Positions 38,575 through 50,400 of a DNA stretch of 64,000 nucleotides are shown here, in pieces (within the stretch, counting starts at the first letter, position 1; each line of letters opens with the position of its first letter). The position numbers were made by a program, and so were the translations under genes. The notes under the pieces are model-generated. The model had not been told where the DNA came from. It made no database searches and saw nothing but the letters and a program-made list of their open reading frames with translations. This DNA comes from Mactra quadrangularis (Eukaryota > Mollusca > Bivalvia > Venerida > Mactridae): NCBI GenBank assembly GCA_025267735.1, contig CM046303.1, forward strand, positions 58,855,403 through 58,919,402, read 5' to 3'.

Positions 38575-39040
38575 TTCGTAGAGTTGGATGTTTACACTAA
38601 TTACCAAGAAACTAAAGTATATGTAGTTTTCCAATACTTTTACTAATGTAATGACAAATTTGTAACATTCGAGTTCAACAAAGGATATCAATGTTCCCTA
38701 TATAATCTTGATAACTTCTATGTGAACGAGTATGATGGTCAATGTTGCACATAAATGGTGATTGAATGATGATTGGTCTGGACATTTCAATGACTTCCCT
38801 GGACAGATGCCATTGACCAAAAGTATCTCTGTGATAGTTGAATAGTATGAACGTGTTATTGGCCATTGGTATGTTGTTTTGGTATTGCCTAATAGTAGCA
38901 AAATATATCTATCGATAACCATTATAAATCTCTGCAGACACATGACGTGGTTTTGTTGTGTTGTTTAGTCACATTTCTTCATTCAGATCTAACGGACCCA
39001 TTGTTGCACGGCAATAAATCATAGTTATGAAATATCATGA
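38575..39040. repeat. Noncoding 450-bp repeat, copy 2
   Basis: Collinear with copy 1 from AGAGTTGGATGTTTACACTA to CGGCAATAAAT. Short overlapping minus-strand frames in it are shifted relative to the other copies and are not coding. Confidence 0.85.
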
Positions 39041-39380
39041 AATATTCCGTGTAAAAAGTATTTGAATCATTTGTTTGATGTAAAAGAGTGACAAATATGT
39101 CTGCTTACTATGGTGGTTGTTTAGAGATGGTCATTAAAAAGGAATATCGGATCTGTTGCGCCGTAGAGCTTTGAGCAGAATAGAGAATTTATGGTACTAA
39201 TTGTTCGAACTCATCCGAGTTTATCATACCTCTCCATGAAAACTCGACAAAAAGACGATTCTTCTCCATTAGATAGATATAAAAAGAAAGTGTTGACATT
39301 ATAAAATGGTGAATAGGTACTGATTAACGACAAAATTACAAGAAAACTTAAAACAATGTGAAATGTTAGGTTGGTATTGG

Positions 39381-39880
39381 CAGGGATTTTATATAACAGG
39401 GATTTGTAGCGATATGTAAATGTAATGGATTTTCATCAAATTTCACTGTCGTTGCTATCATTTCGGCCCAAACGGAAAACAAGTAAAATGAATTTAAATA
39501 CAGATATTCACATGAAATTTTGTACCAGTATCATTCAAATTGACATAAATGGTAGGAAAAATGTGTTTCTAGATGATTTTGAGGTACATTACGCTCACAG
39601 ACTGTCTCACAAAATAGTGCATTTTCCCGCCGATCTGCCAGTTTTAGCCCCATTTCACATCACTTGAAGTCATATTTTCGGTCATAATTGCAACAACTTT
39701 TTGTCATAAACTTTAGAAACATTCACAAGTTGCATGAGAGACATGTACACAAAAACATATATCAAGTTTTTAAACTCTGGAATAGTTTGTACAGCCTGCT
39801 TCAGCCAGCTATAGACAGTGACGACCGTGAAAATTAAAAAAAAGCACTTCGTTACAAATCCCTGTAATATAGAATCCCTG
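39381..39880. mobile_element. CAGGGATT-ended TIR element, copy 1 (500 bp)
   Basis: Left end CAGGGATTTTATATAACAGG and reversed right end CAGGGATTCTATATTACAGG match at about 30 of 32 bases. No clear target duplication. The inner 80-codon frame at 39425 has no recognised domain. Shares its terminus with 57929-58341. Confidence 0.7.
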
Positions 39881-39924
39881 GTACTGGTTATATACAAAAG
39901 ACAAAATAAACTTTTAGAAAATGA

Positions 39925-39990
39925 TAAATGAAAGTTGGATACTGGTTATAGAAAAGGGACTAGCAGGCTAGGTTAGGTTAGCTGGTAGAG
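39925..39990 (+). mobile_element. SINE core fragment
   Basis: GGATACTGGTTATAGAAAAG and GCTAGGTTAGGTTAGCTGG match the core at 43228-43290 and the minus-strand copy at 280-560. Confidence 0.4.
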
Positions 39991-40450
39991 TTCAAAAGAG
40001 GTTATCGATGTTCCCTATACAGATTCTAACGTTGATTACTTCTATGTGAACGAATATGATGGTCAATGATGCACATAAATGGTGAATCAATGATGATTGG
40101 TCTGCACATTTCAATCACTTCATTGAACAGAAGTCATTGACCAAAGTATCACTGTGATAAAATTATGGTAGAACTGTGTTATTGACCATTGGTATGTTGT
40201 TAAGGCATTTCCAAATAGTATCAAATTAAGACTTATGACTGTCGGAAAATAGCTTTGTAGCTTATGTTAACCATGTTGTATTTGTGACGGATCTTAAACA
40301 AATCTTCTGGTAAATTGCATCGATAACCTTTATTAATATCTGAAGACACATGACGTGGTTTTGTTGTGTATTTTTGTCACATTTTCTTTATTGAAATCTT
40401 GCAGCCTCATTGTGTCTCGGCAATATATCAATTACAATATTACCAATGGC
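39985..40450. repeat. Noncoding 450-bp repeat, copy 3
   Basis: Collinear with copies 1 and 2, with about 90 extra bases at 40228-40318. It directly follows the SINE core fragment at 39925-39990. Confidence 0.85.
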
Positions 40451-41477
40451 TATACGAAGTTGTGTGCTTGCTTAGGTTATTTTATGAGATTGGCGCTAAA
40501 AGGCAACCTTTGCATTCGGTGCAATATGCATCCCTGACAATTTTGAAGATATATCGTTCATAATAGGTTGTTAGTTCGAGCTTTACTGAGATGGAAATAC
40601 TCTACACAAGAAATTGACAATAACATCAACTTACCTTCATTGTAAATGTATTTGGAAAAGTTGTCGACCTAGTGAAAGGGTTGGTGAGTATTGGTAAAGA
40701 AATAATGCTCAGAAAAGCTGAGTAAGGTGCGCATGATGAAGTTAAATGATCACATTGAAACGACGTTAAAAAACAATACAAATCAAATAAGGCCCTTATG
40801 TTCAATTATCATGCAAAGTTTGACAAGTAGTCATCAGCCAGATCCTATCTGCAAAAATGACCCAATTGCATTATCCTAGTCTAAAGATAATCTAGAGTTT
40901 ATGAAACTGTTTAAACTCTGTCGTATACATACATGTAGTTTTAACTTGTCTCAGAATAAGCGGAAACCTGGATGGATTGCAAAAATACAGTTTAGATAAT
41001 ATTTTATCCTGCCTAGAGACTAACTATTACATGATAACAAAGCTGATGGATCATTGTTTTAGAATAGCTTAAAAAATTTAAACTTGAATTATGCAATTGA
41101 GAGAAAAATTCGAGGTGAGCTTGTCCCGAACTACGGCCTAAACTATGCTAAAAATACTTGAATTACGCAATCGTACCACTGTTTTACCACAACGCAAAAT
41201 GCCAAGTTTGAATTTGAACTGCAAATTAGGGTATTAAACCCAAATTATTTAGCTGAAATTATGTGCAAGTGATCGTGCATCTGTTATTAACTGAAAAAAG
41301 AATTGTCTTTGCTACAGAATTCATGTATAAGTTTGCCCTATCTAAGGGAAGAAACTCTGTATATATTAATTCATCTATTTTTCTTGTTTATTTCCCTTCT
41401 TTTCATTGTAAATTGGAAAGTACTGCATAATTATCTCGTTACAATTTGCGAGCCAACTTTAGTGTGAATATTTAGCA
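40451..41477. promoter_or_regulatory. Upstream region of the transporter gene
   Basis: No coding sequence. If exon 1 is right, the promoter and 5' leader lie here. A TATATATTAATT stretch at about 41360 is the only TATA-like sequence near, which is weak evidence in AT-rich DNA. Confidence 0.25.
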
Positions 41478-41491
41478 ATGAATATCAGGAG
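41478..41491 (+). CDS. Transporter exon 1 (14 nt, start codon)
   Basis: ATG plus three codons and two extra bases (M-N-I-R-AG) directly followed by the donor GTAAGT at 41492. The two-base remainder fits the G at 43410 of exon 2, giving M-N-I-R-R-S-D-K. The fit in phase and the strong donor are the reasons for this choice; so short an exon could match by chance, and another upstream exon is possible. The intron to exon 2 is 1918 bp. Confidence 0.45.
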
Positions 41492-44400
41492 GTAAGTTTA
41501 TTTATCATTTTGTATTCTTCGGCATGTTTTGTGATCTCAACTGAACATATATAATCTTCATTGTAATGAATCAAAAGCTGTTTGGCGATGTCTGAGGGTT
41601 CAGTTTATATATCATGTAGTTCGTGTAATTTTAGCTCGATTGTGAAGCAAGATTTCACAACTGATATTTAACACTCGCGAGTCTGCTTCCTGGTCCCCCA
41701 GGACTGAGTTAGAAGTTTCTTGCTCAAGGAAAAAACGGGGAAGGTTTTGATTGGAGCTGGTTATCCAATGATTACAAGTCCAACGTCGTAACCGTGAAGC
41801 AAACAGTGAATACTTCAGGACTGTGTCAGTATGGAATAGTTTTTTGCTCAATGTAGCATTTAATACGATATCTTAAAAATAAAAGTTGTAAAATGACAAT
41901 AAAGAAACAATGTGTAAGATGGTTACTACTGGTCAGAGTATGTAGGTGATCTACATCAACAGCTGATGAGTAAACAGAAGTCCTCCGCACAAATTGAATA
42001 TAGATAGTATAACATGGTAATACGTGAAAATAATTTGTGCAGTAAATTCAGAGTTAACTATTACCAATCACTGGGCAATGTTGACATTTGCAGTTTAAGA
42101 AATGTCAGTTATTCCATGTGTTGTTTGAAAAGTGTCTATGTTTTGACTGCGGCAAGAATTTATCGAAAATAGAGTTGTTTCGTTTACATTCTGAAGATCA
42201 TGTGGCTACATACCCTGTACGACAAAACGAGGTGTGAAAAATAAATACAACTATTTCATCTTTACTTCACATGCTCTTTATGGAAAGTGAAAATGATGAT
42301 TTATAAACAAATTTTATTTTCCCATGAACATGTATATTACTTACAAATCTTATTTAACATACAAACAAACTTAAATCATGGTTTTCGGAAAATATGCCTG
42401 CAAATACAATGTACATTTATAGCCGATATTTGTATTACTTTCATAATTTGAAAAACGTTTAACCGGTTCAGTGTTTAACAAAGGTTCTATAATCAATGTT
42501 TAGTCACGTTCAATGCAGTTTAGGTGCATGAGTATGCATGAATATTGTCCTAATATAAATATATGAGGAAATTGATTGAATTTTAAATGTAATTTAAATT
42601 AAGTATAGCTCGTTTAGTCGTTTATTTTAACATGAGACGTTGTTTAGATGAAATATCGTTTAGCCTTGAATTCAATAAATAACAAAAAAGTGTCATTAAA
42701 AAACGCTTCTATCGGTGAGAATGTTTTTGTAACACAATATTGATATATGAGGGTGTTAAAAAAGTTCGTAGAATTGAGTTCTAACATTTTTAAAGTTTAA
42801 GGATCAAGAACTGATCGAGACCACAAAAGATACGACACTTTTTCGCCGGGATTTCGAATCTAGTATCCCGAAAGGGTTCGAATCCCATCCGGGTCGGTTT
42901 CATCCTTTAATGAAAATTTGACAATGGTATCAATTTAACTCTATCAGTACGATACATATCATAATGGAGAAGTTACTTTGTGGAAGGGTTTCATAGTTTC
43001 ATAGTTTATTCATAACGTATTCAGGCCTCCGGCCCATGAACATTTTACAACATACAGTAATATAGAGCATACATATATAGTATATAGTCATGTACATATA
43101 AATATTTCAATACCTAATTATACATATATGAAAATAAACATTGGTTATTTGCTTTAAACAAAAATCAATCAAATAGTTTCCAAAAATGTTTGCCTTCTTT
43201 CAAATGCATATAAAAGATAGTAGTAAAGGGTAGGTGAGTACTGGTTATAAAAAAGGGTTCTGGCGTGCTAGGTTAGGTGCGCTGGAATTATCGAACACAT
43301 ATCGAGTATCTAAATCAGCAGAATAATAGTATGTGCCACAGACAAATTTAAAAAAAATATACATATATCTTAAACCTATTTCAGTTTTGACAAAATGTTG
43401 TAATTTCAGGTCAGACAAGGTCACCCTGGATCAATGGATCATTTTCATAGTAATATGTATTGTAACAATGATAGATTTTGGTATTGTATTTGCGTTTGGT
43501 TCAATGTTTATTGCAATGATAGAAACATTTGATGCAAATAGATCTACCGCTGCCACTGTACAGTCGTTGCTGATTGGAGTAGCACTGAGTTTCAGTACGT
43601 ACACTATCATAACCATTATTTAGTGATGTTAAAGAATACATGTAATTTTTTGCGATGAAAAGTCTTCAGACGAAGTTCGTGAAAACGTAACTGAATACTG
43701 GTAAAGTGGAAAATACTTACGTCTTTTCCTCTTTAATGTTTCACATGAGTTTTGGCGGATTAATTTCTGTATATACTGTCCAAACTGAATTGAGTGTCGA
43801 TGTTTTAATTTTCTAGTTACCTCCCTTTGGTCCTTCTATAAATTTAAGCGAGATAACAAACCGTCATTTTCACGAACTGAATTTGCACGTTCGGAACGCT
43901 TCTGGTTCCTGCGTTGACCACTCGTTGCATTTGGAACGGTATGACTAAAACACGCAATGAAGAATTTTGGAGAAAATGATGCAAACTTTGGCGAAAGGGA
44001 GATTTGATTGTTTAATATATATGCTCTATGACCAACTAACTAAATCCCTAAACCGTATGTCTTTTCCATCAATAGGTCGCGACAATAATTATATTAAATA
44101 AGTGTCTGAGAAAGCTACTAAGGGTAGGTGAGCTTAACTCCATTAAATAACAAATATTTGTTGACACGGCGTTAAACCCAATAAATTTGTACATGTACAC
44201 TTTGGGACAAATTGTTTGTTCCATATAATTATGAGCATCTACGTTAATCATTTTTTTCACACAAAAATAACTGCATGTTTTACATCTATTTTTAATATTT
44301 GTCGCATCAAGGGTCTATATACAACAATAAAATTCTGCTATAAACTCCACTTTAGTTATTGCACAACCACGCTTTCTTTCTCTTTAAAGAGGTGAACTTG

Positions 44401-47400
44401 AATAGTTTATCTTAATAATAGAATTTTTTCCAAGAGTTTGGGGGGCACTATATTAAAACATACTTAGAAGTGTAAACTTTATTACAGGTATAGTAAGTGG
44501 ATGTCTTATTTCAAGATTTGGTTTACTGAAGACAAGTTTTGTGGCATCACTTCTTGTACCAACTGGGTTTATTGTATCATACTTTGTTAAGAAGATAGAA
44601 TATTTGTATATCACCATTTCTATAATATCAGGTAGGAAGTTATAAATAAATGCTATATTTAATGGCTTTTATTCTTAATAATAATGATATTCATTTGGCA
44701 AAGTGTGCACATAGCAAAATCACAACATACAAAAAAATATATTTTATATATTTTTTACGTATAATAATATCACAACAGATGGTAGATGTCTATGACAAGC
44801 ACACTAACATGAGGGATAGCACAAACAGGGCTAGCCTTTTTTCATTGTGGTCCGTTGTGTTGGCGGTGTGACATAGAGAGGCAAAAATGGTAAGTTAATG
44901 AAGATAATAATGAAACTGATGATGATGCACAAGTTTGGCAAAAACCCGTTCTATAATTCTTAGGCTTGTGCACTCGCTTATGTTACTCCAGACAATCTTA
45001 CCCCACATACCACTATCAGCTGACCTTTGTTACATTCATGGCGTGACTCACTAGCAACAAATTGTGCATTTACAGGCAGTAAATAACACCCACCGTCAAA
45101 AGTAGTTCAGAAAACTCTAATCTAGAAATATAAAACTGAGAAATATTTCGTTTTTTGGATTTTTTGATATACTGGTATAGTCTATATAGAATATTCATCA
45201 TGGAGATCAAGTGTGTATAAAACATATTATTATACCTCACTGGAATTTCCCTATGCTAAAGCCCTATACCAGAGCGGGTGTTATTTTGTTCGATCACATT
45301 GTAATATTACCCGCTATCTAAGGGAGACCACTTATTAACGATTAGTAGCCATGATTTACAAGTTACTTCCCTTAGTTTATGAGCGGTTCCCGGCTTAAGA
45401 CGGAGCGGGTGTTATTTTGTTCGATCACATTGTTATATTACCCGCTATCAAAGGAAGACCACTTATTAACGATTAGTAGCCATGATTTACAAGTTACTTC
45501 CCTTACTACCCAATTTAAATGTGATACAAGAAAAGATTAATGCAACGCATTAAATACCGCCGGATAGTGGTACCATTATGTGTACATACGTCAAAAGGGA
45601 AGACAAAGAAACAAGCGGCTAAAATACTTCCAGCTGTATTTTCAAACCTATTTTGACTTAATGGCGGCCTCCATGAGTGATTTAGACAGTAATTACACAG
45701 TAACAGCTCAAAAATTCAGCATGCAGAGATGTCTACAGTAATTGTCAGTAACTTACTACAGACAAGTACAAATAATTAACTTTACATCATGCATGTAGTG
45801 CTTTGTATACGATTAACCCGATCTAAAATACTCAGCTCTCACACTTGCTTATTTACCGCGAGTCTGAGGCAAATCTGTTCACGGACACGTGCGTTAAATA
45901 TGTACGGTACGTGCTTTTTAGCCTGAACCTAAATTTAGTGGAGCAGATATTTTACATTGTCTTAAAATATAAATTAAGGATAAAATGCTCTTTAAAATGC
46001 TCTTTACCATAAAACTAAAATTAATACATTTTCTCACTGTCAACATTGAAATCAAAAAAGGAGGACACACTTAAAAAAGAAATTATGAACTGCTCCTACC
46101 ATGGTCATCAGATTTTGACGACTCCAATATAAACAAGTAAAAAATTGCTGCTAAATGCAGCAAAGGGATTGTCACGGCAAACAAAAAAGAATGATTAAGT
46201 ATAATCTAAAGGTAACTCAAAAGAGCATTATATTGAATTGTCATGTTAAGGTTTTTCAGTAATTAAAAGGTAACTTGTCATAAAACGTTTTTCTGTTCAA
46301 ATGTAACAATCTCGTTCCAAAAGCCTAGTAAGATTCTCGATACTAGTTAGATTGAGAATCTTGACAAATTTGGAGTACGCGAATGGTCTGGATCTAGACA
46401 CCATCTTTATGCCGACAGGATGTTTGGTTTTAGTTGGATTTATTTCCAGTAATTCATATTTGCATGACGCTTAAAAAGATCGGCAGAAGGGAAAACATAG
46501 TTCTTCGGAACAGAAGCTATTTACATGACTTATCGCTTCTGTTTAGTCAAGTGCTCCTCACATTGCGGATCTGTTCTTACCAATCCGTGTAACCAATCAT
46601 CTAACTAATGCATAACTGTCCAGCATCTTTGAATTTCGACATTTTGATTTTACAGGCGTGAACATTTGTTGCATTTATTGCATTTACTTTTTAATCACGA
46701 GACAGCCATGCAATCTAAATGTGTGTGTCTTTGCCTTGAAATAGAAATATCAGTTTGCGCATAGTATTTAAGCAGAGGTAGAGAGTCAGCGAGTGAATCT
46801 TTCAAACCAGTTTATTAGAGAGTAGTCATACCTTTACTTGTTAAGGAAGAATTTTGTTGCCGGATACACGAAAGGATTTAACATGTATTTTAATTCCGAA
46901 AAGATGCACTTAAATACAAAAGGCAAGCTATTTCGAATAGAAATCATTTTTCTTAATAATGAATTCACTCGGACTCGAGAAAACATACTCCATTCGAACA
47001 AATTAAAAACGGGCGAGCTTTTCACCTGGGTGTAAATGTCCGTCATTTAAACTCTCTTAAAATTACCTGGTCCGTCTGGTCAATAGTCCGTCAATATAGT
47101 ACCAAACTTTTCATAATTAAAAAAAGTCTGCAAAAATAATCTTACATCTGCTCGATCTATAACCAGAAGCAAGTTCAATTACACAAAACGCTACAGTACG
47201 TTACATAACGATGCATTCGGAACTCCTCGGCCATACATTTGTTTACTTTAACGCCGGACATTTCAAAATAGCGTCCAAATATGTCCGAGATTATTCGCAG
47301 CAAATGGACGAGGACTTCCGAATGTATCGTTGCGGAACGTTCTATAACGTTCGCAGTTACTGAACTCAACCCTGGTGCGTAACTCTTATATTCTTAAAAT

Positions 47401-50400
47401 TAACTGGTCCGCTGCACTTAATCATAGTATCGCCAATAGAGCTCAGTAAGAGTAAGAATTAAGAGTCAATGTTACACGATTACGCTTCTTTATTTATACA
47501 GTCGGCTAATAAGAAAAAAAGGTATATTATTAAAATATATGAATCATATCAAATTAGTTTTCAAATGATAAATGCTCTAACAGTTGAAATATATAATATT
47601 TACAACAATATGTGATGAAGCAATCGACGATTCTTTTAATAGTTAAAGTCTGCAAAGTTATTTCTTAAAATATAATTTCGATATTGGTGTCTTATCTTTT
47701 CAAATAAAATATTGGCAAATATCAATAATATATGTACTATACACACATTATGATACGCATATTTGTTAAACTGTATCCGTATACTAAACTGGTCTCCTGG
47801 TCCGGTTGCAATCTCTCAAAATTATGTTTTAGGTTTTGATATGCAAACAATTGAGAATCTTGATAGCTTATTAAGTAATGATATTATTGAACAAAATTAC
47901 AATGTAGATTTAATAAATAACCGTACTAAAATGGTATCTCAATTGATAGAAGTCACTGCAGAGAACTGCGGCTTAGTAAAGGCTTTCCATACACAAGGAA
48001 GCAAAAAATCTCAAGGGTTTTCTAGGTCTAATAAGAATAAACCTTGGTTTGATAATACATGCAACAATTTAAGGAAAAATTATTTACAAGCTAAAAATAG
48101 ATATCGGGCTAACAAATCATTGGATAACTTTTCTAATGTTAGGCATAGCAGTAAAATCTATAAAAAGGAAATTAGTAAAAAATTCAAGTCATTTAATGCA
48201 GATATAGTTACCAAGTTGAAGGGTCTTAGAAACAGTGATCCAAAATCCTACTGGAATCTTTTGAATAAATATTCTGGAGAGAGGAAAAACATTATGCATA
48301 AAATAAGTTGTGAAGTTTTCCATGACCATTTCAGCAAATTAAATAATTTACAAGATCAAAATGAAGGCCAGTTTGAAGAAATTAACTTAGACTTAGTAAG
48401 TAACTACAATGAAAAGTTAAACCGACCATTTACTATAGATGAAATAAAAAGGGCGTTGAAGTCACTGAATAATAACAAAGCTTCATCTCCATTAGACAAT
48501 ATTTTAAATGAATACTTGAAAAATTTACCTCCCCCTATGTTACAAATAACATGCAAATTATTCAACATCATTTTTGATTCTGGATTTTTTCCAGAAATCT
48601 GGGGAAAAGGAGTTATTTTACCTTTGTACAAAAATAAAGGCAATATCAATGATCCAGATAACTATAGAGGTATTACTATTTTGAGTTGTTTCGGTAAATT
48701 ATTTACTACAATATTAAATAATAGGTTGAATTCTTTTCTAGAAAGCAATAACATTTTATGCGAAGAACAAGCAGGATTTAGGAAGAAATATAGTACTGTT
48801 GATCACATTTTTTCACTGAAATGTTTAATTGACTTGTATTTGGCAAAAAACAAAAAACTTTTTTGTGCATTTGTAGATTATCGTAAAGCTTTTGACTCTG
48901 TGAATAGGTCAGCACTTTGGTAAAACTCTTAGAATCAAATGTAGATGGTAAATGCTTTAAGATAATTTTTAACATGTATGCAAATATTAAATCTTGTGTT
49001 AAAGTTAATAACCAACTTTCAGGTTATTTTGCTAGCTTAACAGGTGTAAGACAAGGTGAAAATTTGTCACCAATTTTGTTCTCATTGTTTTTAAATGACT
49101 TAAATACTTTTTTGTCCCAAAGATTTGATGGTTTACAGCTCGTCTCTGATACATGTAACATCAATGCTACTTTAAGCACAGAAGATACTGAAGTTTATTT
49201 GAAGTTATTCATGTTATTATATGCCGATGACACTGTTATTTTGGCAGAAAAAGCAAGTGAATTACAAAATGCTTTAGATGCCATGTCTGAATATTGCGCA
49301 CTTTGGGGCTTAAAAGTTAATACTGCTAAGACAAAGATCGTTGTATTTTGCAAGATTAAGAAGGGTTTTAAAAATTTAGATCCTTTTCTTTATGAAGGCA
49401 ATCAGTTGGAACTTATTGATAATTTTGCATACCTAGGTGTTCAATTCTCTTTTAATGGCAAATTCCATTACACAAAAAAGAAATTAGTTGACCAAGCTCG
49501 AAAAGCAATGTTCTCCGTCCTTCAAAAGGCACGTAAGTTATATTTACCTGTTGAAATGCAGTTGAATTTATTTGATACAATGGTAGCTCCTATATTATTA
49601 TATGGTTCAGAAGTTTGGGGTTTTGAAAATGTTAATATTATTGACCGGTTTCAATTGAAATTTGTTAAAATAGTACTTGGTTTAAAACAAACAACTCCTT
49701 CTTGTATGGTATATGGTGAATTGGGTATTCTCCCTCTTTCAACTCAAATAAAGTCCAGAGTTTTAAATTACTGGTGTAAGGTGTTGAATGATAAAGAAAA
49801 TAAAATATCTGTACTTTTGTATAAAATGTCTAGAATATTGTATACCGAATCCCAGTTGAACTTCCCATGGTTAAAATTTGTTCATAATTCTTTGAATAGC
49901 CTTGGCTTGTCTAATTATTGGCTAAACCAGACAATCACTTCACCTCTAATTTTTAAAAAAGTTGTAAATCAAAGAATAAGGGATCAATTTATTCAAGAAT
50001 GGCATTCAACTGTACATGAATCTAGTAAATGTCTTAATTATAGGATTTTTAAAACAACTTTTGACTTTGAACAGTATTTCATTAATTTACCATTTGATCT
50101 CATGATTGCTTTTTGTAAATTTAGATGTATGAACCACAAAATGCCAATAGAAAAGGGTAGATTTCATAACATAGATAGAAGCCTTAGAGTTTGTACCTTA
50201 TGTAACACTAATCAACTCGGTGATGAATTCCACTATTTGTTTAATTGTACCTACTTTAACACTTTAAGGAATACTTACATTGATGGAAATTTTTCAATAC
50301 ATCCAAATATTGTTAAATTCAAGAACCTGATGAATACTGACAACAAGGACTCTTTGTTAAAACTTGCAATATTCTGTAAAAAAAATCTTTGTTAAAACTT

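Noticed and set aside
46834..47046. Minus-strand frame with L-N-P-F-V-Y, like the NPxxY of a GPCR seventh helix
   Set aside because: Only about 20 residues fit, no other helices are present, and the frame is mirrored by a plus-strand frame in the same DNA; most likely chance.
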